This document shows, in pieces, positions 1 through 12,900 of a stretch of DNA of 64,000 nt. The stretch is from Promerops cafer. Its lineage: Eukaryota; Chordata; Aves; Passeriformes; Nectariniidae. Every line of letters starts with the position of its first letter. Position 1 is the first letter of the stretch. Where the stretch lies: contig VZSE01013631.1 in the NCBI GenBank assembly GCA_013398275.1, forward strand, positions 111,524 to 175,523. Direction: 5' to 3'. The translations under genes were made by a program, and so were the position numbers. The notes under the pieces are model-generated. The model was not told where the DNA came from, ran no database searches, and saw only the letters and a program-made list of their open reading frames with translations.

Positions 1-2767
1 TAAATTCCTTGAAGTTCTAAATTATACTTTCAGTTTCATATTCTGATTTTTTTATGGCTCTCATTTTTTATGATTTATACAAAGGTAAACCACAATATTA
101 TGTTTGTGAATTACATAGAGGCTTGATACAGTATTTATATGTACTAAATAAAACATAAGCCCTTCAATGTCTTATTTTGAAGCATACTCTTGCAAGTACC
201 TAGAAAAAATTAAATGGAATATTGAACATTTTAGAGTACTTGCATGAAAAATTAATTATAGAATTAGAAAATATTTTTATTCTTTTTTCTTCCTTATTTC
301 TCAGGTACTATTTTTACTCTTTCAAAGTCGGAAACTAAGGATGTCAGGGTTTTTTTTCTGTTATGAAGTCTATAAAAAGTGATTGTTTGTTGAGGAAATC
401 AAAAGTTAAATCTTGTGAGCTACTTCATACAAACATCAGTTAATGGGGACTTTGATTTGCTAAGCAAAACTTGACAGGAAATTGCATAGGCAGAGGAAAA
501 AAAGAACAACTCTTCTCCTTTTAATGTCTTCCTCCTCCTCTAATCAACAACCACATTTGGCTACTCAAGATTGCATTTAGAGGGTAAAGCATTTTGTCAA
601 TCTTTATTAATAACATGTAAGGACACGATTCCCTTCCACACTCATGAAATTCTCTTCTATAGGGTTTTTTCTTGTCCTTCCTCTGAAGCACCTCATTAAG
701 GCTGGGGTAACCTTTGTTCAGCTGAACTAGCAGAGCCTTTCATTTTTCCCTGAAATGTATTCTGTCTATTCAGTCTGGTTTTCACTACACATTATTCCTA
801 ATTTTTGCTCTCCTATGTTTCTAGTGGTATCACATCTCTTGAGATCCTCCCTGTGAGGGGGTCACTTCAGTTCCTGCTTCCTTACCTTCCAAGAGGTAAG
901 TCAAAATATTTTTATTTTTTTCTAGTCAAACTGCCAGAATTTCCACCCTGTAAAAATCCAAAGCTTCAGACTCTTAGTGTGGTGCCATGAAAACCAAACA
1001 ACGGAAGATGAGAATTTCCCACAAGTCAGATATTACAAATTTTATTCATTTCTCCTGCATAGGATGTATACCGCTGGCCATATACTGGCAGATTATTGTT
1101 TTCTTTGGGGAGCCTTTTTCTTCATGTTACTCATATATCTGTGAAAAGGTCAGGTGTCCCAGCCAGGTAGACTTGGACCCTTCTCTGTACCAAAACTTAT
1201 TTGGCCATCTGTATCTGTCAATACAAATACAGCAAACCAAAGCCAATAAAGTTTTTTAATATAAAGGAAGTGAAAACAAGTGGACAGGCCATTACTTCTA
1301 TCTCATCTCATCTCATGCTGAGATAGGTAGAACTAATAGATTTTTAATACCAAATAACAACAATACAGTATTGGTTAGAGCTAATAAAAAGCCAAAAAAA
1401 ATGTTCCAATACTTACTTATAGAGTGATTATTTTTATTAAATTCATGCCCCTGTGGAAATGTCAGAAAACTCTTCTAGTGTACAGAAAAGAGAAGGAAAG
1501 ACACCACAAAGTAACCATATAGATTCAGAAGATATTCAACTTACCCACGGATAACTTCTAATTCTTAGCACAGTAACTATTCTAGACTGTGGTTTTCCAT
1601 GAAAAGATAATGTCTGGTTTAGTCATAATGAAGAAATGCCAAACACCAATAACTTCATGATACAGAATTTTGTCTCTCTCACTTGTGAAAGTATTTGCAA
1701 CCTTTTCCTTACACTTTTCTTGTTAAACGTTATGCTCAAAAATACACGAGAAATGTATACGTCTTTCTTAAACTGCATACACTTTACACTAAAATGTATT
1801 TCAAAACCATTTCCATGTATTTTATTCACTGTTTTTTCCACCATCTGAAGACATTTTTTAAGAAAATCTAAGTTTATGCAAAACATTTGCAGGATCCAGC
1901 TCATGCTAGATATACCACTGGACTAGTCCAATAACCTTTCTGAAGCATCTCAAGGAACTTCATTCAAGACCCTAAAACAGTGTTCTTTTGACATTATTTT
2001 TAATGTCTATTTTGGTTCAATTCAAGTCGCTTGAAAGAAAAGAGTAATTTTAAATGGCTACAAAAATTCAATCATATCCAGTTGGATAAATATAAGTAAA
2101 GGTGAAGTCATCATTACAGGCTTTCATTTTTACTCCTGCTGATGGCAAAATGTCAGCAAAAGGTTCCCAGCAACACTTCTGAAAATGAATGCTATTCAGG
2201 AGACTAATTCTTGAATGTAAGAGTGGAATCACATCCAGCCTAAGCAGAAGAAAATCACTGCCCTTTCTGCATCTCTACAGAAAATACCCAACTTTCTTGC
2301 TATGTTTAAAGACTGAAAGGTGCTGGCATCATGCACAAATCTGCAAGAATTGAAATGTCATGTTCACTCTGGGAGGGAAAAGAATCTTCAGGTGCTCATT
2401 ACCACTAAAAAGTGTTCCCACAGAAACCAAACCCCAGGCTTTCTCTACATGATCAGCTTTTAAAGGTTAATTAACAATAGGAAGCGATAAAAATTTATAA
2501 CCTACTGCTTATAATTTTTTAATGGTGTGATTTTCAATCTTTTATCATTGGGCTTACACTTGAAATCAAAGTCCCATCTGCTCACATCTTATAAAACCCT
2601 GGGGATAAAAAATAAAATTTCATATTCTAAACCTTTTACTCCATGCTGGAGATACAGAACTCATTCATTTTCCATCCGCATACCCCCAGGATGCAGATTC
2701 TAAGCAACTTTGAAATAAATATTCTTGAAGCTACAACACTTAAGCAAAATAAAATTTAGAAATGGTA
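1..2767. other. AT-rich non-coding stretch
   Basis: No gene is supported. Open frames of 61 to 93 codons (for example 805-990, 987-1259 and the antisense pair at 1623-1904) have no recognisable domain and the base composition of the surrounding AT-rich DNA. The only local structure noticed is a short TCTCA repeat at 1301-1316. It sits inside an 8-bp inverted repeat, CTATCTCA at 1298-1305 and TGAGATAG at 1319-1326. Confidence 0.7.
1301..1316. repeat. (TCTCA)n short tandem repeat
   Basis: Three perfect TCTCA units plus one extra base form a very short microsatellite. Its edge overlaps an 8-bp inverted repeat (1298-1305 and 1319-1326). No function is implied. Confidence 0.7.
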
Positions 2768-3367
2768 TGTCATGGTTTAACCCCAGCCAGCCACCAAGCC
2801 CCTCAAAGTCACTCACTCAGTCCCCTACCATTAGGAACATGGAAAGGATCCAAGGATAAAAGCAGGAAAATTCTTGGATTGAGATAAAGAAAGTTCAACT
2901 CAGAAAGCAAAAGCCCACACAGACAAGCAAAGCAAAACAAGGCATTAATTCACTGCTTCCCATGGGCAGGCAGGAGTTCAGCCATCCCCAGGACAGTAGG
3001 GCCCCATCTCAGGTAGCTGTGACTTGGGAAGACCAATGACATCCCTACAAACATCCCCCCACTGCTCCTTCTTCTCCCCACTTTATACACTGAGCATGAT
3101 TCCCTGTGGTCTGGAGTATCCCTTTTGTCAATTTGTAACACCTGTTCTGGCTTTGTGTCTTCCCAATCTCCCACGCACCCCCAAAATCCTTGTCAATGTG
3201 TCTGTACAAAACGCAGAAAAGGCCTTGGCGCCGTGTAAGACTCGCTCAGCAATAGCAAAAACATCTGTATATTATCAACTGGGTGATTAGCACAAATCCA
3301 AAACATAGCCCCATACCAGCCACTTTGAGGAAAATTAACTCTACTCCAGCCAAAATTAGAACCAATA
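2768..3367 (+). mobile_element. Solo LTR of an avian endogenous retrovirus, copy 1
   Basis: The segment starts TGTCATGGTTTAACCCCAGC and runs about 600 bp. It closely matches, over most of its length, the LTR at 21500-22701, sharing for example the blocks 'cactgcttcccatgggcagg' and 'catccccccactgctccttc'. It also shares its 5' start and 3' end ('gaaaattaactctac') with the LTR at 40209-40708. No gag, pol or env sequence flanks it, so it is a solo LTR left by recombination between two LTRs. The 3' boundary is inferred from the other copies, and no target-site duplication is obvious, so the edge may be worn. In birds such LTRs carry promoter and polyadenylation signals. The short open frames inside it (2950-3174 minus, 3024-3290 plus) are not genes. 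Confidence 0.87.
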
Positions 3368-6300
3368 ATACAAAAATATCTACTACTAGGTCACTTTTCG
3401 AATTCAAAATATTTCATGTAGAAATTTTACTGTCTTATAAGAAGTAAACCTTTTTTCCAGTAACTGAGAATTCTGGATTTGAGGCCTTGCATTTGTTATT
3501 TTATATGTGAGGGCTGCACAAATCTGCACATGCATGTAAGGCATTGCAATTGTGCACAATAGAAAAGCAACCAGAAATATCTAGTCCTGAGAGAACGGCT
3601 CTGTTCTTCTAGCTCATTGCAGCTACTCATGGCTGGAAAATGTTCATCTACATTATAATATCTGACTTGCACCGTGACACAACAAGCCTCATTTACAAGA
3701 TAATTTCCAACCTGAAAAATATAGGTTGTGGCCACAATACAGTTAGAATTCACTGGAAGCATTTGAACATTCACCACAGGAGGGTAAGCCTGATACTACA
3801 ACAGAAAGGTGTGTAACTGTGTGGGCTCTCAAGTCCATGCTTCCTCCACTTTCAATTGACTGGGTGCAGTTTCCATACTGGAAGCTGTGTCCTCACCACC
3901 AGTGTACTGATCATGAAAAGGAGTCCTTTTTAACTGAGGATAACTGTAATAGCAGACTTCCCTTTGGCTCCCAGACTTCTCTCTAGACAGTTCAGGGCAT
4001 GGACAGATTAGCACTTCTGGAAGTGTTAGTTCTGGTTCTGCAAGTGTGGTTACCCAAAAATATTGAAAACCATCCATGTGGCCAAGTTAAAATGCAAAAT
4101 TTCAAATATTCAATGGAAGAACATTCTTGATAACAATCCAAATCATAAACAGGGTATTATCATAGGGTAAACAACCAGAAAAAAAAAGGAATACTGTTCT
4201 CTGTATATCAACCATCGAGTTCCCTGAAATGTCTCATCTCATAGAAAAAATACCTCTTCAAAGAAGAATTTATTCCTTCACTATATTTTGATGGGTCCAT
4301 GGACCTAGGTGAGCAATTGTACCCCATTTACTTAAGCTGGATAAACAAAAAAAACCTTTGCTTCTATCTTATTTCCAGAAGACTTTTTACAGGGAAACGT
4401 ACAATGTATTTTTTTCAAGAACACTAATATTTTGAACCCATGGATATCCATTAGATTTCTGCTAAGAAAAGCAGCTAAATACTTCTGCTGAAACTTTTAT
4501 AGCCTAAAAGTAACATCACTCCATGCTGCCAGCAGTGCTCTCCACTAAACACTGTTTTGCACTAATATTAGAGCAAAATATTGTCAAAACTATATCTCCA
4601 AAAAGCAAAAAGATAGAGGATTACAGATGACAGACCAAGTCAATTAGAGAGCTGTGAACCAAGCAACTCACCTTCTTGTGAAGATGTTTCAAAATACAAC
4701 CAGGACACATCACCTTATTTCACCATGACAGCACTTACTCATGTCACAGCAGTAAGTAGTAATATTTAAGAAAGACTGTATTTATATTTTTTTATATTCT
4801 ATTGGAAACAGAAGTTCTACTTATGATTAATAGCAAAATCCCAGTGCCTGCTGATCTCACATCAGCATAATCTGACATTGCCTGACTTCAGCACAGTTGC
4901 TATTACTTGTTTCCCTTTGACTACAGGCAGTCCTGTTATTTAAGAATTAGAAGCTTACTGCTTTTGCATTGCTCTAATATAGCTACTCAGGAGAACATTT
5001 TTTCATGTCTCATGTTTCCTATCTACATTGTGTTCCTTAAATGCTTAGAATTCAGGCAAATGTGTTTTGAAACACCGGGTCTTGGGAGTATATATACGCA
5101 CAAAAATATACCCACTCACGCACGCTCTGATTTTGCATGCAAAACAAAAATTTTGCTTTGAGGCACCTTTCTGGTGCACAAACACCAGAGGCTGAATGCA
5201 AGTTGTCAGAAAACTCCAGTGAAAGGCTCCTTTTGAAGGGGACTGCATTAAAATTCAATGGCCTCTGAATGTCACTTGGGCTCTAGGTCTGTCCACAGGG
5301 CAGTCATTCCACAGAGTGTTTTGTGTAAAGTGGGATACATTTCAGCGCACTGTGACCCCTCCCAGCTATCTGACTCCTTGTAGAAACCAGGTCATAAAGC
5401 AGTGGGGAGGGCTGCAGAGCAAGGAGCTGCATACATTTGTGTTAGATACATATCCATGTTCTTAATATAGGCATTACATCCTCAGTGTGCTCCTGTGTTA
5501 GGCTGCCTGACAATATCACAAGAGATTCCTGATACTCAAAGAAACTTTCATAGATTTAGGGTGTTTTGCTTTGATCTTGACAAAAGAATTCAGCTTTGCT
5601 TTCCACACAGGTTAAGCATTCTGATCTAGGTATGTAAGAGTGTTATTTCAAGGATCAGAACAAAAAAAATTAATTAAAAATAAAAATAACTCAAGGCTAT
5701 TTTTTGCAGTAACTGAAATCTTCAATACACAATGATGAGGGGAAGAGTATTGAATCCCAGGGAACCTTTATTAGCAACTTTTTGGATCAGGAATACTAAT
5801 CCTATTACTAATTTTTGAAGTACTGGGAGCTTTAAACCCAACAGTTGCTAAGCAATGTATATCTTGTCTGGGTCTATTAAGATTCTGTTTATCCTACAAA
5901 TCATCATAAACTAAAAATACTATTCTTACAGAATTATGTAGTAAGGCTCTTGAATCTGATGTTGTGGGTTTTTTGCTGCAGTAACATTGTTTTCTGTACA
6001 TTCATTCTTTATCAGAAAAGAAAAGACAAGAGTTACTAAAATCTGAATACCAAGTTCTGAACATCACCACAATAGCCAACAGACTATTCAATACCAAAAG
6101 GGACATCTGCAACACATGTCACTGTTTTCTTCCCCCTCTATCACTCTCAGCCATGGGATCAGCAACCTCCCAAAAGCTGAATTTTACAAGGCAAAGGTGA
6201 CATGTTCATTTTAGAGACAATGATTTCACAAACATAACATTAGGCTTTTCTTTCTGAAAGCATTTTCAAGTAGACTGGGAGACATTACAAATTGTGTTTT

Positions 6301-7254
6301 AGAGCAAACACACACAGTTTTTTCTCTTGTGTTGAATTAAAAGATCATCAGTTTTGTCTCATGTTACATTCATCTACAACATTTTTTTCCAAATCTTTTC
6401 TTGATTCACTAGGAGACATAGATGGCTAAGTCTTCTGACTTTCTGCCTGAAGATATCTTCATATTTTTTCATGGAGAGGAAAATATGCAAAAACATGCAT
6501 CTGTTTCCTGCATGGAAGAGCAGGCTTTTCACAGTGTGAATAGAGTGAAGACTAAAGCAAACTTTCATTATTGTAGATCAGCAGTTCCTGATATCCACAG
6601 CTGCCAAAAAATACATTTCTTTTTTTAGGGAACAACACTACATGCATTAAATCACTGAAGAGTATATTTCTTTCCAAATTTCAGAAATCAGATTATGAGA
6701 ACAGTAACAGAAGTGACTGTAAAACATGACTGTTTTTTTGGTGACTTACATTATTTAATACTGCTGACAAGCAAATCAAGATTTTTTTCAGCTTCATAAG
6801 TGACACCTCTACAGGTTTTCAACTTTTATAGTGTTTCTCCTCTCTTTGAAGACAGACATCATCTTAATAGCATTCAGAATTATAAATGCCTTCTGTTAAT
6901 CAATATGTACCAATGGGGTTCATTTGATCAAGGCTTTTTGTTATATATTTTTCTTTATAATCACAGTTCTTACATCTACATAAAAAAATAGAGCAAGTGT
7001 TAACTTTAATATTAGTACAAGAAGGTAAAATACAGGTTTTATTACACATTTGGTCCTACAACTTATATAAGCAGGACAGGTCCTTCATTTAAGAGGGTCA
7101 GAAGTTCACACACTGAATAAAATGGAAGCCCACCAGAAGGTGACTGACTGATTAAGCAAAATAGAATAGAGAGGCAGAATAGATAGTTTGCTGCACTACA
7201 TAAGATGTTTGCGCAGCAATTAAGACACCTCAATAAGCTAGAAAAATAGGCTGC
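3368..7254. other. AT-rich non-coding stretch
   Basis: No gene or identifiable repeat was seen. Open frames of 60 to 93 codons on both strands, often overlapping each other (for example 5045-5248 and 5052-5258 minus), have no family resemblance. There are scattered homopolymer A and T runs but no long satellite. Whether it is intronic or intergenic cannot be told. Confidence 0.65.
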
Positions 7255-7989
7255 TGGAAAAATAGACTGACAGGAACCCACTGAAGTTCATAAAAGGGAA
7301 GTGCCAAGACTTGCATGCGGGGAGATGGGGAGAACTCTAGTCCTCCAGTATCCACTGACAACTGACCAGCTGGAAAGCAGCTGAGGGTCCTGGTGGACAC
7401 CAAGTTGATCATATGCCAGCAATATACCCTTGGTGCAAAAAAAGCTAACAGTGTCTTGGGTTGTGGCAGGAGAGCGTTGCCACTGCTAATAAGCCCAAAC
7501 CTGGGCCCAGTCCAGTTCTGAGTTCCTCAGTGCAAGAGACACACAGTCATACGAAATCAATTCCTGTAAGCAGGCAAGAAAATTATGAAGGGATAGGATC
7601 ATGAAGAAAGTCTGAGATACCTGCACTATTTAGCCTAGAGAAGGTTCATGGTTTATTTTATTTATGTGTGGATCTACAGAAAGAGAGGGTGCAAAGGAGA
7701 TGAAGAGAGGCTCTGTTTGGCAGCACTCAAGTAAGAAAACAAGAGGAAATGGACATAAATTGAAACAGAGAAGGCTCCAAATGAACATCAGGAAGTTTTT
7801 TTTTCACTGTAAGAGTGACTGAGCACTGGCACAGGTTGCCCAAGGAGGTTGTGGAGTCTCCCTCTTTGGAGATATTCAAAAGCCATCAAAAGTAGTCTGG
7901 GGCAACCGGATCTTTGTAAGCCTGCTTCAGCAGGCAGTCGGATCAGATAACCTCCAGAGGCTCCTTCCAACCTCAAACCATTCTGCAAT
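7255..7989 (+). mobile_element. CR1 non-LTR retrotransposon, 5'-truncated, plus strand
   Basis: This is the 3' part of a CR1 element: the end of the ORF2 reverse-transcriptase gene and the short 3' tail. Landmarks typical of avian CR1 appear in order: 'gacaggaacccactgaagtt', 'gtcctggtggacaccaagtt', 'ccagcaatatacccttggtg', 'gtgtcttgggttgtggcagg', 'cactggcacaggttgcccaa', and the tail 'ggctccttccaacctcaaac' followed by 'cattctgcaatt'. The coding frame is broken by many substitutions and indels, so it is an old, inactive copy. The 5' truncation is usual for CR1, which inserts by target-primed reverse transcription. The antisense frame 7788-7988 is a shadow of the element. The left edge is uncertain by tens of bases. 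Confidence 0.9.
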
Positions 7990-9389
7990 TAGACGTAGAC
8001 TCAAGATGCATTAGCAAAATCCTGTTATAGCTAAATACGATTCAAAATTTCTTATCTGCAGTTAAGTCACAGAACAATAACTCCAAAAGTGCAGCAGTGT
8101 TGCTTTTTGTTATGTTGATAGGTAGATCACATTTGTACCTGAAGTATCTGGAAAGTTTAATTAAATGTAAATCAGAACCACCCTTAAAAATTCAAAGCTC
8201 AGTCTTTTCCATTCAGCTCTTCCCTAAGGACAAAAACTACTAATAATGTGATCAGTCATCTGAATATCCAGACTTGGACAAAACAGTGAACTAAACAAAT
8301 ACTAATAGCTTCAGCACAGTGCAGGGAAAGTGAAAGAAATAAGCAAAATCACTAAGATTTAAATGTAGAACTGGCTGTTTTAATGGTCCATTGTGATGAG
8401 GGAGAGATGTCAGATGCTCCCCTTTATGGACAGCCAGATATTTTGCCCACAGCTGCACGAGTTCCTTTGTCTGGTATGTTTCACCCACTCTCCCTGAGTT
8501 AGACATACAAGTAAAATTTAAACTGTGAATCTTTAACTGTTTAAGAATGTCTTTACACTAAAAATTAACCCACAGCAATTTTGAAGCACAGACAGAAGAG
8601 TTCATATTAAGCATCCAATAAAGATGCAGTGGATGAGGTAGATACAGTGCCTACTTGTACAAGGTATCACCACAACAAAAAGGTTTTCTCTGAGCTGGAA
8701 AACAGGAGGAATTAAAAATTGTGATTTTTAAAAATACAATAAAAAGGAATTGATTTTCAATATTTCTGTCAACCTCCCAAGGGAAGATTTGCAAAATTGC
8801 AGACTTCATGCAGTTCCTCTAGCTAAAGTTAGTGTTAACGGCAATAAATAACCTCTACTCCTATTAATGACATCCTGGAAACAGCCATAGGCTCTGTAAC
8901 AGTCCTCCTTGAAGAACAATAAATGCACATTTAAATAGTACTTTTCTAGTAATCTGAGTTGATTGATACAATCATACACAAAATAAAGAAACAGAACCAG
9001 AAAGATCTGAAACTTCCAGAAGGAAAACAACAACAACAAACCAAAAAAGAACCCACAAAAACAACCAACCAAATCAAAAAAGTTCCTATATAAACCACAA
9101 GGGTAAAGACAAATATACTGATTTGCCTTGCACAGGTCTTATTTACAAGGGAACATTCTTGTTTTGAACCAAAGCAAGATGTTGGTCCTCTCGAGCCTAG
9201 AAGAAATGGATTAAGAGGGATTTGCACTTTAGTAGCCTCTTGAAGGAAAACAAGGACACAGCTGTCCAAGACATGACAGTGAGAACTACCATGTCATTAA
9301 GGCTGAAATAATTGCTGGCAATAACCTATTTCCCCAACCAAGACACAGGGGAAAGGGTGACAAAAAACATAGTGTACAAGTAAAGGCAG
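7990..9389. other. Non-coding stretch with an A/C-rich low-complexity patch
   Basis: This is the spacer between two plus-strand CR1 copies. No gene is supported. The antisense frames 8806-9072 and 8946-9269 look hydrophobic and Phe-rich, largely because they read through an A/C-rich low-complexity patch at 9021-9082 on the opposite strand. They have no recognisable family. Confidence 0.65.
9021..9082. repeat. A/C-rich low-complexity tract
   Basis: About 60 bases are composed almost entirely of A and C (units such as AACA and CCAA). This explains the Phe, Val and Gly-rich antisense reading frames across it. Confidence 0.8.
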
Positions 9390-9988
9390 ACTAACCAAGT
9401 GGTAAACAAGCCAGCAATGTGTCCTTGGGGCAGGAAAGGCTAACACTGTCCTGGGCTGCATTAGCAGGAATGCTGCCAGCAAGTCAAGGGAGATGATCCT
9501 TCCCCTCTGCTCAGCAGTGACCACTCTTGAAGTGCTGCGTCCAGTTTTGTATTCCCCACTACAGAAGAGATAGGGACATACTGGAGAGACTCTTGTGAAA
9601 GACCATGAAAATGATGAAGCAACCGGAGCATCTTTCTTGTGAAAAAAGGCTGAGAGATCCTCTTGTTGATGTAGAGATATGCCTGAAGGGAGAGTGTGTA
9701 GAGGACAGAGCCAGGGTTTCAGTGGTGCCCTCTGAAAGGACCAGAGGCAAGGGGCACAAACTGAAACACAAATGGAACATCAAGAACAACTTTCTCATTG
9801 TGAGGAGGACTGAGCACTGGCCCAGGTTGCCCAGGGATGTTGTGGACTCTCCATCCCTGGAGATATTCAAAACTGTCTGGACACCATCCTGGGAAACAGG
9901 CCTGGATGACTGTGCTTGAGAAGGAGCACTGGACAAGAAAACTTCCTGAGGTCCCTTCCAACCTCAGCCATTCCATGACTGATTCTGC
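9390..9988 (+). mobile_element. CR1 non-LTR retrotransposon 3' end, plus strand
   Basis: The segment contains CR1 ORF2 landmarks: 'agccagcaatgtgtccttgg', 'ctgtcctgggctgcattagc', 'gggagatgatccttcccctc' and 'ggtcccttccaacctcagcc', then a worn tail 'attccatgactgattctg'. An uninterrupted 104-codon frame at 9605-9919 reads the C-terminal end of the CR1 reverse transcriptase, with the stretches HLSCEKRLRD, VVPSERTRGKGHKLKHK and WPRLPRDVVDSPSLEIFKT. The part of ORF2 with the endonuclease and catalytic RT motifs is absent, so it cannot be functional. The overlapping frames 9559-9936 (minus), 9719-10087 (minus) and 9837-10364 (plus) are shadows or run-on frames. Confidence 0.92.
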
Positions 9989-12900
9989 AGCATTCTTGCG
10001 GTGTAAGAAAGACGAAAACATTTTGCTTCGTATACACCGATTTTGGTCAGATTCAGGGCAGGAAACAGGGAAGGCACAACCAGTCAACAGACATGACAGC
10101 TGGAAAATGGAGGACTGTCACCCATCTCCAGTCATAAGGCATTACTCCAGGCAGTATCATGCCAACAGACATGAAGACAGTAAAAAGAAAGTTTTCAAAG
10201 AAATACATTCAAAAAGGACAAAAGTAATCCAGTGTAGAGACCCAGAGGGACTAATGGCCCAATATACTAAGATTAGAAAGTTAAATTCAAGGCTTACTTC
10301 TCATTCAGATACTGAATTAGGCAGCCAGACACTGGCATTAAAAAGAATGAGGCATGATCAATAGCTACACTTTTAACTAGTATATGTTCTAGGAAATAGC
10401 AGTCTTGTTTTTAGAAGAAAAATACCCAAAATTATTTGGTTTCAATCTTGCTTTCAGAGTATATTTAGTACATTTTCATTGTGAGGCTTGGGTTTTGGGG
10501 ATTTTTTTTTTTTTCCAGCACAGGAAAGAATGTAGCTGCACCCTAGAAAAACAACCGCAGAACTGACTAGAATCTTATAAATAAAATAGTCTTTTTCCTT
10601 AAGCATTAAAAAAACTTCCTAATTATATATGTACCTAAGAAGCTATTCTATCTTCAAGAAGCACTTAGAATGTCTTGGTTTGCTCAAAAAGCTTCCCTTC
10701 TGCTTCTAATTCTCTAATTACTCAAGTGGTCACAATTGCAATTGGAAGCCTTACACAGAGATTTAGGTTAATTTTAAAATGAAACCAAAAAAATCCATTT
10801 TTGAAATAGACTTTGCCAAATGTAATAAAAGTGAAATGGAAATTATTTCTGTAATGTGGAATTTTAAAACTTCTCTAATGTAGTCTACTGCTACCTCCTA
10901 CAATTTAGCATCCTAATCTTACTTCCTGAGATTTTGAGGTTTTTATAAACTCCGGTTGTTCTCTTCCACTTGCAGCCAGAGTACTAATGATAACTTCACA
11001 GCATTTATAAGTGCCCCCTTTCTCAAATACCTCAAGGCAGAAATAGCTTCTGGAGGATGTAGGACCTTTGACATTTAGATCCCTTCTTCACTCTCTTTAA
11101 TTAAAATTATCATATCCTAACAGTTTGACAGACTGAGTGCATTTCTTTAGGTGCTCATCACCAAACCTACCCTCATGAGGATTCTAATGGGAGATCTCTG
11201 CAAGAAAATAATGGAAATTTGATCACTATGTTCCCAGATCAATTCGCATGGTGAATGTCTATCAGAATCCAGACTGTCAACTCTGAATCCATAACAGGAT
11301 ACCAGGAAGTTCTCTGTTTTCTGTACAAGTGGTCAGCATTTCAGATTTTATTCAGTAAATTCACAAAGGATAGGAGTATGTATTTTCTTAACTCTTTCAT
11401 GGGCTTTGAATTTATACTATGTGTCATGAAAAAATACTTCTGAAGCCATAATTTTCATAAAGATGCTATATCTGGAGAATGTGGCTCTCCGGGTTCTTCA
11501 CACAATACCCAGAAAAAGAAATTTTACAAGCAAGGGAATGCTAGCAATTTTGCTTGCTCCTAGAATCACATCTGATACGACCTTGGGAGACAGATCTTTT
11601 GCTTGATATCCACCTGTTTGACCTGTCAGAACAAAAACACAGCAGTAGCAGATGTGAGTCAAAGAGAAAATATCACTGACAGTGACATCTTTGTCAGGAA
11701 GGACAACTTTCCTGCTGAGAGAGTTATGCTAATTACCTGGAAATTCACAGCTGTTGAATACCAACCTCAAGATGTTTGAAAGCAAAACCAGATATTTTAA
11801 GAAAAAAATTTTATAGTATTTTGTACCAGTAAATCTGGCTTCAAAGCAAAACTGTAACCAGCTCTGCTTGAAGTCCTTTAAATTTCAGCCAGACTTTTAC
11901 ATTGACCTCTAGTGTAGCTGATGCCTAACAAGAAGAACCATTCTGCTAAAAATTAACAAGCTCACCTCACTTGCAATTTATTGCATATTTATCTGAAAGC
12001 TATGTTTTGCTTTCAAGGGAATGCAAAAACAGTTTAATTTAGAAAACAATTTTGTGCACTTGTGAAACCACAGTAAACTTAATGCTGCTGAAACCAGCTC
12101 TAAAATAAGGTTCTGTACCAATAGTTCAAAAAGATAATAAGGAATGAGTAATGGCCTGTCACAAGTCTTGCTCTCTTGACTAAAGAGCAGTCGATATTTG
12201 AATATTCAAAATAAGGTAACTGCACACTGTCTCCATTTCAGCCCTGGTCTCAAAGACAAAACCAAACAGGCAGTTTTGAACTTGAGGTCTATCACAAGAC
12301 TCAATTTTCCACAATTATAGGAAATACATAGCTTAAGCTGTGAATGCAAACACAAGGGCACGTAACTGGGGAGAGGGGATGGAGGTGTATAAGGAGGGAG
12401 TGAATATCCAAGAAGCCAAAGCTACTTGCAACCTGTGTGTGCTGATTGCTGATTTTGATAACATCTACACAAAAGCAGCACATCCTGAATTCACCAACTC
12501 ACAAAAAAAGAGATGAGACATAACCACAGATTAGAAAGCTCATCATGGATTGTGCTTCTGCACATAGACTGTCTAGTCAAAAATAACCAGGGACCTGAGG
12601 TTCCATAAAGAGGCAAAATGGAAGTGTTCCCAAAAAGAGATTGTCTAGAAAACAAGAGGAGAGCTAGGAGACAGAAAGAAACTGATCAGTGCTGGGGAAA
12701 AACCCCGAGATGAAGGATGCATGAAGACAAATGCCAGTGGTGCACAGGAACCTTGGTCTTTAATACCAGGGACTGCAACTGTGTCACTGTGAACATCGCC
12801 ACAGCAGCAACCACAACCTCCTGGACCAGCAGCAAACTCTTTGCTAGGAATGGAAGGTAAGACCTAGAGAATGCAGCACTGTGTACAAGTGAGGAAGGTC

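Noticed and set aside
9837..10364. 175-codon plus-strand frame
   Set aside because: It begins in a shifted frame of the CR1 tail and continues past it by chance; Lys/Arg/His-rich composition, no family.
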